Part shown: one piece after another, positions 9,613 to 18,819 of the stretch
Layout: each line of letters begins with the position of its first letter
Numbering within the stretch: position 1 is the first letter of the stretch
NCBI RefSeq assembly: GCF_000759535.1
Contig: NZ_CP009455.1
Span: 1,178,001 to 1,242,000 of the forward strand
Direction of reading: 5' to 3'
From: Pseudomonas cremoricolorata
Lineage (GTDB): Bacteria; Pseudomonadota; Gammaproteobacteria; Pseudomonadales; Pseudomonadaceae
Length of the DNA stretch: 64,000 bases
The notes under the pieces: generated by a model
The model's input: the letters and a program-made list of their open reading frames with translations, nothing else
Told to the model about the DNA's origin: nothing
Database searches by the model: none
Translations under genes and position numbers: made by a program

Positions 9613-10761
9613 TCAGCTCTGCGACGCGGCTTTGGGCAGGATGTCGTTGGCCACCATCTCGCCGAACGGACTCACATAACCGCAGCTTGTAGGCCGCTCG
9701 GGGCGCTGCACGTCCAGGTGCGGGAAGAGCAGTTCAGCCACCCGGTAGGATTCTTCCAGGTGCGGGTAGCCGGAGAAGATGAAGGTGTCGATGCCCAGCG
9801 CTGCGTATTCCTTGACCCGCGCCGCTACGGTCGGGCCATCACCGACCAGTGCAGTCCCGGCACCCCCACGCACCAGCCCGACCCCGGCCCACAGGTTGGG
9901 GCTGACTTCGAGCTGGTCACGCTTGCCGCCATGCAGGGCAGCCATGCGCTGTTGTCCCACCGAATCGAAGCGCGCCAGCGAGGCCTGGGCACGGGCGATG
10001 GTGTCGTCGTCCAGGTGCGAAATCAGCCGATCTGCGGCCGCCCAGGCTTCTTCGTTGGTCTCGCGCACGATCACGTGCAGACGAATACCGAAGCGCACTT
10101 CCCTGCCCTGCGCGGCAGCTTTCTCGCGCACTACGGCGATCTTCTCGGCAACCGCCGCCGGTGGTTCGCCCCAGGTCAGGTACAGCTCGACCTGCTCGGC
10201 AGCCAAGTCCTGCGCTGCCTCCGACGAGCCACCGAAGTACAGCGGCGGCCGCGGTTGCTGCACCGGTGGATAGAGCAGCTTGGCGCCTTTGACCTGCAAA
10301 TGCTTGCCGTCGTAGTCGACCGTTTCGCCTTCGAGCACCTTGCGCCAGATGCGGGTGAATTCCACCGAGGCTTCGTAGCGCTCCTGATGACTCAGGTGCA
10401 GGCCGTCGCCAGCCAGCTCGTCGGGGTCACCGCCGGTCACCAGATTGAACAGTGCGCGACCATTGGACAGTCGGTCGAGGGTCGCGGCCTGGCGCGCCGC
10501 GACGGTGGGGGAAATGATCCCAGGGCGCAGCGCGACGAGGAATTTCAGCCGCTCGGTGACCGGAATCAGCGAGGCGGCCACCAGCCAGGAGTCCTCGCAG
10601 GAGCGTCCGGTAGGGATCAGCACGCCGCCGAAGCCAAGGCGGTCGGCAGCCTGGGCGATCTGTTGCAGGTAGCCATGGTCGACCGCCCGCGCGCCTTCGG
10701 CAGTGCCGAGGTATTTGCCATCGCCGTGGGTGGGAAGGAACCAGAAAATATTCAGGCTCAT
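9613..10761 (-). CDS. ssuD: FMNH2-dependent alkanesulfonate monooxygenase
   Basis: This flavin-dependent, luciferase-like TIM-barrel enzyme cleaves C1-C10 alkanesulfonates to the aldehyde and sulfite with FMNH2 and O2. The start [19 protein letters not shown] is diagnostic of SsuD and gives 382 aa, the usual length. Conserved segments include [28 protein letters not shown] and [19 protein letters not shown]2 is supplied by SsuE from the first gene of the operon. I used the ATG at 10761; an in-frame extension of 12 codons upstream has no support. Confidence 0.96.
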   Translation of the reverse strand: MSLNIFWFLPTHGDGKYLGTAEGARAVDHGYLQQIAQAADRLGFGGVLIPTGRSCEDSWLVAASLIPVTERLKFLVALRPGIISPTVAARQAATLDRLSNGRALFNLVTGGDPDELAGDGLHLSHQERYEASVEFTRIWRKVLEGETVDYDGKHLQVKGAKLLYPPVQQPRPPLYFGGSSEAAQDLAAEQVELYLTWGEPPAAVAEKIAVVREKAAAQGREVRFGIRLHVIVRETNEEAWAAADRLISHLDDDTIARAQASLARFDSVGQQRMAALHGGKRDQLEVSPNLWAGVGLVRGGAGTALVGDGPTVAARVKEYAALGIDTFIFSGYPHLEESYRVAELLFPHLDVQRPERPTSCGYVSPFGEMVANDILPKAASQS

Positions 10762-10819
10762 TGGAGTTGTCTCCTCAAGGGTGAGCAGCGCCGGCACCGG
10801 GCCGCCGCTGGCGAATCAA

Positions 10820-11785
10820 TCAAGGCGCGCTGGCGACCTTGGCAGGTGGGGTCCAGATCACGTCCTTGATGCTCAGGGGCTTGGGAATCAGCTTGAGCGC
10901 CTGGAAGGTGTCGGCGATCTTCTGCTGCGCGGCGACCACCTCGGGGGTGAGCGGCGCAGCGCCATAGCCTTGGCGCTTGACCGAGGTCAGGGTGATGTCG
11001 GCGGGCAGCCCGAGCAGCGGCGCAACCTGGTCGGTGACTTGCTGCGGGTTGGCCTGCGACCACTCGCCCACCGTGCGCACTTCTTCGATCAAGGTGCTGA
11101 TCACCGCGGGATGCTGGGTGGCGTAGTTGCGGGTGGCCAGGTAGAACTGATGGTTGTCGACCAGGTTTTCGCCGTCGCGCAGGGTGCGTGCCTGCAGCTG
11201 CTGCTCGGCAGCCGCCTGGTACGGGTCCCAGATCACCCAGGCATCAACACTGCCGCGCTCGAAGGCGGCGCGGGCATCGGCCGGGGGCAGGTAGACGGGC
11301 TGAATGTCGCTGTATTGCAGGCCGGCGTTCTGCAGCGCACGCACAAGCAAGTAGTGCACGTTGGAGCCTTTGTTCAGGGCGACTTTCTTGCCCTTGAGGT
11401 CTTTCACCGCCTGGATGTCCGAGCCTTTGGGCACCAGAATCGCCTCGCTGTGGGGCGCAGGCGGTTCATAGGCGACATACAGCAGGTCGGCGCCCGCGGC
11501 CTGGGCGAAGACCGGTGGGGTTTCGCCGGTGACGCCGAAGTCGATCGAGCCGACGTTCAGCCCTTCGAGCAACTGCGGGCCACCTGGAAATTCGGTCCAT
11601 TGCACCTTGATGCCCTGCTCGGCCAGGCGCTTTTCCAGCGAGCCCTTGGCCTTGAGCAGCACCAGCGTGCCGTATTTCTGATAGCCGATGCGCAGGGTTT
11701 CAGCCTGGGCCTGGGTAATGACGCCGTAGGACACGGCCGCCGCAAACAGGGCGACCAGACCACGACGCAAGAAGACTGTGCGCAT
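10820..11785 (-). CDS. ssuA: Periplasmic aliphatic sulfonate-binding protein
   Basis: This 321-aa solute-binding protein delivers sulfonates to SsuBC. A Sec signal peptide occupies the first 28 residues (basic start MRTVFLRRG, hydrophobic core, cleavage near QAQA-ETLRIG). The mature start TLRIGYQKYGTLVLLKAKG and the motif FGVTGETPPVFAQAAGADL are family hallmarks. It lies between ssuE and ssuD in the conserved ssuEADCBF order, with a 58-base gap before ssuD. Confidence 0.95.
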   Translation of the reverse strand: MRTVFLRRGLVALFAAAVSYGVITQAQAETLRIGYQKYGTLVLLKAKGSLEKRLAEQGIKVQWTEFPGGPQLLEGLNVGSIDFGVTGETPPVFAQAAGADLLYVAYEPPAPHSEAILVPKGSDIQAVKDLKGKKVALNKGSNVHYLLVRALQNAGLQYSDIQPVYLPPADARAAFERGSVDAWVIWDPYQAAAEQQLQARTLRDGENLVDNHQFYLATRNYATQHPAVISTLIEEVRTVGEWSQANPQQVTDQVAPLLGLPADITLTSVKRQGYGAAPLTPEVVAAQQKIADTFQALKLIPKPLSIKDVIWTPPAKVASAP

Positions 11786-11876
11786 AGCGCTCTCCTGTAC
11801 GAATGAGGTTCGGGTTGCACCTGCTTGCCCGTTGGCGGGCCAGTAAGGTGGAAAAGCAGTACAGCGGTAAAACCGA

Positions 11877-12470
11877 TCAGATACTCCAGCGAGCGCTGAT
11901 CAGCCGTTCGTTGAGCACCCCTGGTGCCACGGCCTGTGGGCGCCGGGCCAAGGCCAGGTGAAACGTCTGCAGCGAGTCGAGCAAGCGTTCCTGCAGTACC
12001 GGCGCGAGCTGCGCCGGGGTGTCGCCCTGGCCGTAGCTGATCTGGCTGTCGTCGGCGAAGATCCCGTGCAGGGTCTCTTGCGCCTTCAACGCAGCCAGGA
12101 CCGGCTTGAGTGCATAGTCCACCGCGAGCATATGGGCGATGCTGCCGCCAGTGGCGATCGGCAGCACGATGCGGTGTTCCAGAGCACGCTCAGGCAGCAG
12201 GTCGAGCAAGGTCTTCAGCGCGCCGGAAAACGACGCCTTGTACACCGGAGTGGCGACGATCAGGCCGTCGGCCTGGGCCACGACGTCCTGGAAGTGCTTG
12301 ACCTGAGGGCTGTCGAAACGCGCGTGGAGCAGGTCTTCGGCGGCAAAGTCACGTACCTGGAAACTCACTACTTCCACGCCACGCTCCTGCAGCCATTGGC
12401 GCGAATGCTCGAGCAGCACGCCTGAGCGCGAACGAGGACTGGGGCTTCCACCGATTGAGACGACCAGCAT
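11877..12470 (-). CDS. ssuE: NAD(P)H-dependent FMN reductase
   Basis: This 197-aa flavodoxin-like reductase supplies FMNH2 to SsuD. The FMN-phosphate loop [11 protein letters not shown] near the N-terminus and the segment [21 protein letters not shown] are family signatures. The ATG at 12470 is preferred over the GTG directly before it because AAGGAAA is seven bases upstream. It is the first gene of the ssu operon, whose promoter should lie in the AT-rich stretch 12475-12600. Confidence 0.94.
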   Translation of the reverse strand: MLVVSIGGSPSPRSRSGVLLEHSRQWLQERGVEVVSFQVRDFAAEDLLHARFDSPQVKHFQDVVAQADGLIVATPVYKASFSGALKTLLDLLPERALEHRIVLPIATGGSIAHMLAVDYALKPVLAALKAQETLHGIFADDSQISYGQGDTPAQLAPVLQERLLDSLQTFHLALARRPQAVAPGVLNERLISARWSI

Positions 12471-12554
12471 CACGACGTTTCCTTGTGTTCAGTTGGGGGT
12501 GACGTTACCAGCACTTTCATATAGCTAGAAATCATATTTTTTCATTTGCTTATT

Positions 12555-12571
12555 CCATTATTAATTAATGG
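12555..12571. promoter_or_regulatory. Palindrome in the ssu promoter region
   Basis: CCATTA and TAATGG form a 6-bp inverted repeat around TTAAT, 85-101 bases upstream of ssuE in an AT-rich stretch unlike the surrounding GC-rich DNA. It could be an operator for a sulfur regulator such as CysB or a related LysR protein. That assignment is inference only. Confidence 0.4.
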
Positions 12572-12602
12572 ACGTCACGCACCCGCGACTTTTCGGCAAA
12601 GC

Positions 12603-12628
12603 AAAAAAAAGGGCCGTCGAAACGGCCC
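12603..12628 (-). terminator. Intrinsic terminator of lsfA
   Basis: Read on the minus strand, GGGCCGT / ACGGCCC with a four-base loop is followed directly by eight T residues (complement of 12603-12610). It lies 40 bases after the lsfA stop codon, the expected place for a Rho-independent terminator. Confidence 0.9.
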
Positions 12629-12668
12629 GAAAATCCCTGTTAGGCAAGCGCGAGGCAATCAATGAGGT

Positions 12669-13307
12669 TCAGCGATTGGGTTGCGGGGTCAGGCGCAGAT
12701 ACGGCTTCACGGCGCGATAGCCTTTGGGGAAGCGTCGCTTGATTTCGTCTTCGTCCTTGAGTGACGGCACGATCACGACATCGTCGCCGTCCTGCCAATT
12801 GCCGGGCGTCGCCACCTTATGACTGTCGGTCAGCTGCAGTGAGTCGATCACCCGCAGAATCTCGTTGAAATTACGCCCGGTGCTGGCTGGGTAAGTGATG
12901 GTCAGACGCACTTTCTTGTGCGGGTCGATGACGAACAACGAGCGCACCGTCAGGGTGTCGCTGGCGTTGGGGTGAATCAGGTCGTAGAGGTCGGAGACCT
13001 TGCGGTCGGCGTCGGCGATGATGGGGAAATTCACCACGGTGTTCTGGGTTTCGTTGATGTCGTCGATCCAGCGGTGATGGGATTCGACCGGGTCGACCGA
13101 CAGCGCGATGGCCTTGACCCCGCGCTGGGCGAATTCGTCCTTGAGCTTGGCGGTCAGCCCCAGTTCGGTGGTGCACACCGGGGTGAAGTCGGCAGGGTGG
13201 GAAAACAACACCCCCCAGCTGTCACCCAGCCACTGGTGAAAGCGCAGCGTACCGACGCTGGAGTCCTGTTCGAAATCGGGGGCGATGTCGCCAAGTTTGA
13301 GGCTCAT
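12669..13307 (-). CDS. lsfA: 1-Cys peroxiredoxin LsfA
   Basis: This 212-aa Prx6-type peroxidase reduces hydroperoxides in the cytoplasm. The peroxidatic cysteine is Cys45 in DFTPVCTTELG, and I see no resolving cysteine, as expected for the 1-Cys class. LsfA is induced by sulfate starvation in P. putida, and here it lies between the ssu and tau clusters. It has its own terminator and an AT-rich promoter region. Length and the C-terminal segment SLKDEDEIKRRFPKGY are typical. Confidence 0.95.
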   Translation of the reverse strand: MSLKLGDIAPDFEQDSSVGTLRFHQWLGDSWGVLFSHPADFTPVCTTELGLTAKLKDEFAQRGVKAIALSVDPVESHHRWIDDINETQNTVVNFPIIADADRKVSDLYDLIHPNASDTLTVRSLFVIDPHKKVRLTITYPASTGRNFNEILRVIDSLQLTDSHKVATPGNWQDGDDVVIVPSLKDEDEIKRRFPKGYRAVKPYLRLTPQPNR

Positions 13308-13377
13308 GGGGTGCGGCTCCTATGCTGAGTCAGGCCTGATGTCAGCAATGTGCCTGTGCCGCCGATAAATTAAAAAG

Positions 13378-13395
13378 AATAAATATCGATTTATT
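13378..13395. promoter_or_regulatory. Perfect palindrome in the lsfA promoter region
   Basis: AATAAAT and ATTTATT form a perfect 7-bp inverted repeat around ATCG, 71-88 bases upstream of the lsfA start codon in strongly AT-rich DNA. The position suits an activator or repressor site acting on lsfA. The binding protein is unknown to me. Confidence 0.45.
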
Positions 13396-13427
13396 TATAA
13401 GATTTAGGAATATTAGATTCGTATCGT

Positions 13428-13457
13428 AAAAAACCCTGCCGCAAGGGGCAGGGTTTT
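13428..13457 (-). terminator. Terminator of the OprD-family porin gene
   Basis: CCCTGCC / GGCAGGG with a six-base loop is flanked by runs of A on one side and T on the other, so on the minus strand the stem is followed by six T residues. It lies 58 bases beyond the porin stop codon. The A-run makes it potentially bidirectional, but no plus-strand gene ends here. Confidence 0.88.
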
Positions 13458-13514
13458 CAGGTTGAGGGCCTTGAACGCGATATCGACTCGCGAACGCCCC
13501 GCTCCAGCTACGCC

Positions 13515-14831
13515 TTACAGGAAGTTGTAGGTGTAGTTGAAGATCAGACGGGTCTGATCCTGGTCAGCCAGCGAGCTGGCGCCCGACCCACGGTATACGC
13601 CATGACGCAGACTGGTGCCCAGGCCTTTGAGCGGGCCTTCCTGGATCACGTAGTCGATGCGCGCATCGCGCTCCCACTCGTTGAAGGTACCGTTGCCGCT
13701 GGCATTCTTGCCGTCTTCGCCGCGCAGGTACGAAACCGACGCCTTCAGGCCCGGTACGCCGAGACTAGCGAAGTCGTACGAGTACTGGCCGAAGGTGGTG
13801 TTTTCACCGGCCTTGGCGAACTGGTTGAGCATGCTGTCGGTGAACAGGTAGAAGCTTGCGCCCGCTGCACCTTCGTTGACCAGGCTGCCCTGGTTCAGCC
13901 AGACGAAACCACCGTCGTCGCTGACGCGCTGGTGGCCGACCAACAGGGCATGGCTGCCGAGGGTGTAAGTGAACATGGCCGACCAGGTCTTGTTGTCGAC
14001 CTTGCCTGGGTTCTTGGCGTAGCCGCCGTTGTTGTTGAAGCGGTAGCCGGCTTCACCGTTCTTGCCGTCGCTGCTGCTGTCGAAGAAGCGCAGGTCGGTC
14101 TTGAACGACTGATCCTTGTCGATCTGGAACAGGTGGGTCGCGCCCAGGAAGTGCTGTTTGTAGAAGTCTTCCAGGTTCGAGTAGTAGTACTGCAGGGTCA
14201 GGTCTTTGGTGAGCTTGTAGTCCAGGCCACCGTAGCGGAACTTGTTGCTGTCTTCGGTAGCACCATTGACCGACAGACCCGTACGGTTGCTCGACGCACG
14301 GCCCATGGCGTGGGTCAGCTGACCGGCGTTGATGGTCAGGTTGTCGATTTCTTTGGACTGAATGGTGCCGCCTTCGAAGGTCTGTGGCAGCAGACGACCG
14401 TCGTTGGAAACCAGAATCGGCAGGCTCGGGGCGAGCGCGCTACCGAAGTGCGCTTCAGTCTTGGAGAAGCGCGCCTTGGCGTTTGCGCCCAAGCGTGCCC
14501 ACTGGCTGGCAGAGCCATCACCGTCGTTGGGGAAGAAGCCCGACTTGTGGTAGCCGCGGCCGCCGTCGAGGTGAATACCCCACAGGGCCTGTGCGTCTAC
14601 ACCAAAGCCCACGGTGCCTTGGGTGAAGCCGGAGATGTAGTCGAGCTTGAAGCCTTGACCCGATTCGCGCTGATCAGGGCGCGGGTTGCTGTGGACTTCA
14701 CGGTTGTTGTTGTCGAAGTACATGGTGCGCGAGCTGACCGACAACTTGCTGTCTTCAACGAAACCGGCAGCTGCTGCTTGTTGGGCGAAAACCCCCAGGG
14801 CCACGGCCAGAGCCAGGCTGGACTTGTACAT
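13515..14831 (-). CDS. OprD-family outer-membrane porin
   Basis: This is a 438-aa porin with a signal peptide of about 22 residues (YKSSLALAVALGVFAQQAAAA). The mature start GFVEDSKLSVSSRTMYFDN and the end LIFNYTYNFL, terminating in an aromatic-hydrophobic beta strand, are characteristic of the OprD/OprE/OprQ family. These channels carry small specific substrates across the outer membrane. Its location between sulfonate and taurine uptake genes suggests a role in sulfonate entry, which is an inference from context. It is transcribed divergently from tauA. Confidence 0.92.
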   Translation of the reverse strand: MYKSSLALAVALGVFAQQAAAAGFVEDSKLSVSSRTMYFDNNNREVHSNPRPDQRESGQGFKLDYISGFTQGTVGFGVDAQALWGIHLDGGRGYHKSGFFPNDGDGSASQWARLGANAKARFSKTEAHFGSALAPSLPILVSNDGRLLPQTFEGGTIQSKEIDNLTINAGQLTHAMGRASSNRTGLSVNGATEDSNKFRYGGLDYKLTKDLTLQYYYSNLEDFYKQHFLGATHLFQIDKDQSFKTDLRFFDSSSDGKNGEAGYRFNNNGGYAKNPGKVDNKTWSAMFTYTLGSHALLVGHQRVSDDGGFVWLNQGSLVNEGAAGASFYLFTDSMLNQFAKAGENTTFGQYSYDFASLGVPGLKASVSYLRGEDGKNASGNGTFNEWERDARIDYVIQEGPLKGLGTSLRHGVYRGSGASSLADQDQTRLIFNYTYNFL

Positions 14832-15293
14832 GATGTGCTCCTCTACGTTCTAATTTTTGTGCGTCTGCAGTGGCCTGGTCTGATGCCGTGCTCACCGTGG
14901 ATTGGCGATTAGCGCCAAAGCGTCCTCGCGAAGTCAATCGTTACAGTTCGTTTCGCGACTTTGGTCTAATACGCCAAACGGGCTACAGAATAATGACAAT
15001 CTGATAAATCAAGAATGATTGTTTTCCAAATTTGTAAGATTTTTGCGGAATAACCTTGAGCCCTTTTCATCGAGCGCATTCGAGCAAGCGGTTTTTTATT
15101 CCACAAAGTAAGGCTCAAACGGCTGTCCTACCGCTGCGTCAGGTGTGTCTCACGGGCAGCAACGTGAAGCCGCATCCAGCGACCAACGGCAGCCGCCTAA
15201 GCTAATTCTTAAAAGTTATTTATATTTGTTTTTTTAGATCATTTAGCCTTCACAGCATTCGCTCATCCCTGATCGTCTGCCGAGGAATGCTCC
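14832..15293. promoter_or_regulatory. Divergent promoter region between porin gene and tauA
   Basis: This 462-base gap has no credible gene. It contains the divergent promoters of the porin gene and tauABCD. Two AT-rich patches stand out, 14980-15055 and 15195-15245. The second includes TTATTTATATTTG ahead of tauA and is the most likely core promoter. The tauA Shine-Dalgarno GAGGAA is at 15282-15287. I cannot assign operators. Confidence 0.6.
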
Positions 15294-16265
15294 ATGATCG
15301 TCCATGCTCCGTTGCGTCTGTTCGCCGCCATCGCTCTGGCCAGCGCCAGTTGGGCCGCCCAGGCCGCCGACCTGACCGTGGCCTACCAGACCACCGTCGA
15401 CCCGGCCAAAGTGGCCCAGGCTGATGGCGCCTATGAGCAATCGAGCAAGGCCAGCATCGACTGGCGCAAGTTCGACAACGGCGCGGATGTCATCACCGCC
15501 GTGGCCTCGGGCGACGTACAGATCGGGTATCTTGGCTCCAGCCCCCTGGCCGCGGCGGCCACCCGCAAGCTGCCGATCGAGACCTTCCTCATCGCCACCC
15601 AGATCGGTGCCGGTGAGGCCCTGGTGGCGCGCAACGGCATCGATACCCCACACGACCTGATCGGCAAGAAAATCGCCGTACCGTTCGTGTCCACCGGTCA
15701 CTACAGCCTGCTGGCAGCGCTCAAGCAGTGGGACATCGACCCGGCCAAGGTGCAGATTCTCAACCTCGCGCCGCCGGCGATCATTGCCGCCTGGAAGCGT
15801 GGCGACATCGATGCCACCTACGTCTGGGACCCCGCCCTGGGCGTGGCCAAGGAAAGCGGCAAGGTGCTGATCACCTCCGGCGAGCTGGCCAGCAAAGGCG
15901 CGCCGACGTTCGATGCCTGGATCGTGCGCAAGGACTTTGCGGCCAAGCACCCCGAGGTGGTCAAGGCCTTCGCCAAGGTCACCCTGGACGCCTATGCCGA
16001 TTACCGCCAGGACCCCAAGGCGTGGTTGGCCAAGGCCGACAACATCAGCAAAGTGGCGCGCCTGTCGGGGGCCAAACCCGCAGACATCCCGTTGCTGCTG
16101 CAAGGCAACGTCTATCCGCTGGCAGCCGATCAGCGCACGGCGCTTGGCGCACCGACCACCCAGGCCCTGAGCGACACTGCCGCCTTCCTTAAAGAGCAAG
16201 GCAAGGTCGAAGCGGTGCTGCCGGACTACGCGCCCTACGTCAGCGCCCAGTACATCCCCCAGTGA
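15294..16265 (+). CDS. tauA: Taurine-binding periplasmic protein
   Basis: This 323-aa solute-binding protein captures taurine for TauBC. A signal peptide covers the first 24 residues (APLRLFAAIALASASWAAQA, then ADLTVAYQTTVDP). The start of the mature protein and the segments GDVQIGYLGSSPLAAA and TYVWDPALGVAKESG match TauA. GAGGAA lies six bases before the ATG. It is the first gene of tauABCD, with tauB 23 bases downstream. Confidence 0.95.
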   Translation: MIVHAPLRLFAAIALASASWAAQAADLTVAYQTTVDPAKVAQADGAYEQSSKASIDWRKFDNGADVITAVASGDVQIGYLGSSPLAAAATRKLPIETFLIATQIGAGEALVARNGIDTPHDLIGKKIAVPFVSTGHYSLLAALKQWDIDPAKVQILNLAPPAIIAAWKRGDIDATYVWDPALGVAKESGKVLITSGELASKGAPTFDAWIVRKDFAAKHPEVVKAFAKVTLDAYADYRQDPKAWLAKADNISKVARLSGAKPADIPLLLQGNVYPLAADQRTALGAPTTQALSDTAAFLKEQGKVEAVLPDYAPYVSAQYIPQ

Positions 16266-16288
16266 TTCGCCCTTGACCGGAGCCTGCC

Positions 16289-17080
16289 ATGGCCTTGCTT
16301 GAACTGCAGCGCATCAGCGCACAGTACCCCGGCGCCGCCACCCCGGTGCTGGCCGACATCGACCTGAGCCTCGGCCCACGCCAGTTAGTGGTGGCGCTGG
16401 GCCCTTCGGGCAGCGGCAAGACCTCGCTGCTCAACCTCATCGCCGGTTTCGTCGCCCCCAGCGCCGGGCACATCACCCTCGATGGCGTGCCGATCAGCGG
16501 CCCGGGCGCCGAGCGCGGCGTGGTGTTTCAGGATGACGCGCTGCTGCCGTGGCAAACCGTGCTGGGCAACGTCGCCTTCGGCCTGGCCCTGGCCGGGGTC
16601 GCCAAGGCGGAACGCGAAGCCCGCGCGCGGGAGATGCTGGCACTGGTCGACCTCGCCGGCTTCGCCGAGCGGCGCATCTGGCAACTGTCGGGCGGGCAGA
16701 AACAGCGCGTGGGGCTGGCCCGGGCGCTGGCTGCCGAACCACAGTTGCTGTTGATGGATGAGCCGTTCGGCGCCCTCGATGCCTTTACCCGCGAGCAGAT
16801 GCAGGAATTGCTTCTGCGCATATGGCAACGCAGTGCCAAGCCGGTATTGCTGATCACCCACGACATCGAAGAGGCGGTGTTCCTCGCCACCGATCTGGTG
16901 CTGCTGGCGCCTGACCCGGGGCGCATCGTCGAACGCCTGCAACTGAACTTCGGCCAGCGCTATGCAGCCGGCGAGTCGGCGCGGGCGATCAAGTCGGACC
17001 CGGCCTTCATCGCCACCCGCGAGCAGGTGCTGGCGCGGGTCTTCGAACAGCGTCAGGCCACACGGCGGGCAACAGCATGA
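16289..17080 (+). CDS. tauB: Taurine ABC transporter ATP-binding protein
   Basis: This is a 263-aa ABC ATPase energising taurine import. Motifs seen are Walker [10 protein letters not shown], signature [15 protein letters not shown], Walker B LLLMDEP, D-loop FGALDAFT and the switch [11 protein letters not shown]. Its stop codon overlaps the tauC start by four bases (ATGA), so the transporter genes are translationally coupled. Confidence 0.95.
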   Translation: MALLELQRISAQYPGAATPVLADIDLSLGPRQLVVALGPSGSGKTSLLNLIAGFVAPSAGHITLDGVPISGPGAERGVVFQDDALLPWQTVLGNVAFGLALAGVAKAEREARAREMLALVDLAGFAERRIWQLSGGQKQRVGLARALAAEPQLLLMDEPFGALDAFTREQMQELLLRIWQRSAKPVLLITHDIEEAVFLATDLVLLAPDPGRIVERLQLNFGQRYAAGESARAIKSDPAFIATREQVLARVFEQRQATRRATA

Positions 17081-17916
17081 GCAGTCTGCAAGTACCTCTG
17101 CAGGCGCAATCGCAGCCTGCCGCCGCGTTGGCGCGCCCACCACGGCGTGCCCTTTCGACCCGCTGGATCAGCACCCTGACCGCGCTCACCTTGCTCGCCC
17201 TGTGGTGGCTGGTGACGGCAGCCGGCTGGATCGAGCCGCTGTTTCTCCCCTCGCCCGGCGACATCGTGCGCAAGACCGCAAGCCTGCTCAGCCAGGGTTA
17301 CATGGACGCCAGCCTGTGGCAGCACCTGGGCGCGAGCCTGGGACGTATCGGCGTGGCCTTGCTGGCGGCGGTGCTCACGGCGATTCCGCTGGGTATCGCC
17401 ATCGGCTGCAACCGGGTGGCGCGGGGCATCTTCGACCCGTTGATCGAGTTCTACCGGCCGATTCCACCGCTGGCGTACCTACCGTTGATCGTGATCTGGT
17501 GCGGCATCGGCGAGCTGTCCAAGGTGCTGCTGATCTACCTGGCGATCTTCGCCCCGGTTGCCATCGCCACCGCCACGGCAGTGCGTACCGTCGACCCGGT
17601 CAAGCTGCGCGCGGCGCAATCGCTGGGCGCCAGTCGGGCGCAGTTGATCGCCCACGTGATCGTGCCCAGCGCCTTGCCAGAGATGCTCACCGGCATCCGC
17701 ATTGGCCTGGGGGTCGGCTGGTCGACCCTGGTGGCGGCCGAGCTGATCGCCGCCACACGCGGCCTGGGCTTCATGGTGCAGTCCGCGGCGCAGTTTTTGG
17801 TCACCGATGTGGTGGTGCTGGGCATCGTGCTGATCGCGCTGATCGCCTTTGCCCTGGAGATGGGCCTGCGTGCCCTGCAACGCACGCTGGTGCCGTGGCA
17901 CGGCAAAAGTCACTGA
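17077..17916 (+). CDS. tauC: Taurine ABC transporter permease
   Basis: This 279-aa inner-membrane permease follows and overlaps tauB. A cytoplasmic N-terminal tail of about 35 residues precedes six predicted membrane segments, the first being [20 protein letters not shown]. The EAA loop reads [22 protein letters not shown]. It belongs to the same family as SsuC but is distinguished by linkage to tauA, tauB and tauD. Confidence 0.94.
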   Translation: MSSLQVPLQAQSQPAAALARPPRRALSTRWISTLTALTLLALWWLVTAAGWIEPLFLPSPGDIVRKTASLLSQGYMDASLWQHLGASLGRIGVALLAAVLTAIPLGIAIGCNRVARGIFDPLIEFYRPIPPLAYLPLIVIWCGIGELSKVLLIYLAIFAPVAIATATAVRTVDPVKLRAAQSLGASRAQLIAHVIVPSALPEMLTGIRIGLGVGWSTLVAAELIAATRGLGFMVQSAAQFLVTDVVVLGIVLIALIAFALEMGLRALQRTLVPWHGKSH

Positions 17917-17947
17917 ACCTACCTTTTTGCCGAACCCGGAGCGCCAC

Positions 17948-18781
17948 ATGAGCCTGACCATCCACCCCCTTGGCCCCGCCCTCGGCGCGCAGCTCAGCGG
18001 TATCGACCTGGCCCGCCCGCTGGACCGTGCACAACGCGACACCATCGAGCAGGCGCTGCTCAAGCACCAGGTGCTGTTCTTCCGCGATCAGCCGATCAGC
18101 CCGCAGCAGCAGGCGCACTTCGCCGCGCAGTTCGGCGACCTGCACATTCACCCGATTTACCCCAAGGTGGCCGATGTGCCACAGGTGCTGGTGCTCGACA
18201 CCGCCGTGACCGACGTTCGTGACAACGCCATCTGGCACACCGACGTGACCTTCCTGCCCACCCCGGCACTGGGCGCGGTGCTCAGCGCCAAGCAGTTACC
18301 GGCCTATGGCGGCGATACCCTGTGGGCCAGTGGTATCGCCGCCTTCGAGGCGCTGTCGGCGCCGCTGCGGAGTTTGCTCGATGGCCTGACGGCCACCCAT
18401 GATTTCACCCGCTCGTTTCCGCTGGAGCGCTTCGGCAACACCGCCGAAGACCTGGCGCGCTGGGAAGCCACCCGCCGCGAGCACCCGCCGCTGTCGCACC
18501 CGGTGGTGCGCACCCATCCGCAGAGCGGGCGCAAGGCACTGTTCGTCAGTGAGGGGTTCACCACACGGATCAATGAGCTGGAGGCGCACGAGAGCGACGC
18601 CTTGCTCAAACTGCTGTTCGCCCACGCCACCCGCCCGGAATTCAGCATCCGCTGGCGTTGGCAGGAAAACGACGTCGCGTTCTGGGACAACCGCGTGACC
18701 CAGCATTACGCGGTGGACGACTACCGCCCACAGCGGCGGGTGATGCACCGGGCGACGATTCTGGGGGATGTGCCGTTCTGA
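17948..18781 (+). CDS. tauD: Taurine dioxygenase
   Basis: This Fe(II)/2-oxoglutarate-dependent dioxygenase hydroxylates taurine, releasing sulfite and aminoacetaldehyde. The 277-aa protein shows the iron-binding triad His97 and Asp99 ([10 protein letters not shown]) and His253 (NRVTQHYAV), with Arg264 nearby for 2-oxoglutarate. The ATG at 17948 is chosen because the protein then begins [20 protein letters not shown] as in TauD; the frame is open 33 codons further into tauC. It is the last gene of the operon and is followed by a strong hairpin. Confidence 0.95.
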   Translation: MSLTIHPLGPALGAQLSGIDLARPLDRAQRDTIEQALLKHQVLFFRDQPISPQQQAHFAAQFGDLHIHPIYPKVADVPQVLVLDTAVTDVRDNAIWHTDVTFLPTPALGAVLSAKQLPAYGGDTLWASGIAAFEALSAPLRSLLDGLTATHDFTRSFPLERFGNTAEDLARWEATRREHPPLSHPVVRTHPQSGRKALFVSEGFTTRINELEAHESDALLKLLFAHATRPEFSIRWRWQENDVAFWDNRVTQHYAVDDYRPQRRVMHRATILGDVPF

Positions 18782-18809
18782 AGGCTGGGCCGCAGCGCGG
18801 CCCAGCCTT
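18781..18809. terminator. Bidirectional hairpin between tauD and the BCCT gene
   Basis: A perfect 13-bp inverted repeat (AAGGCTGGGCCGC and its complement, loop AGC) begins at the last base of the tauD stop codon and ends 10 bases before the end of the convergent transporter gene. The flanking A and T pairs at its ends allow termination in either direction. Confidence 0.85.
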
Positions 18810-18819
18810 CATCACTGAC

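Noticed and set aside
8830..10869. 679-codon open frame antisense to the ssu operon
   Set aside because: It is the mirror of ssuC and ssuD in a high-GC genome. The translation is rich in Arg, Gln, Ala and Gly and has no recognisable domain, while the opposite strand encodes conserved enzymes.
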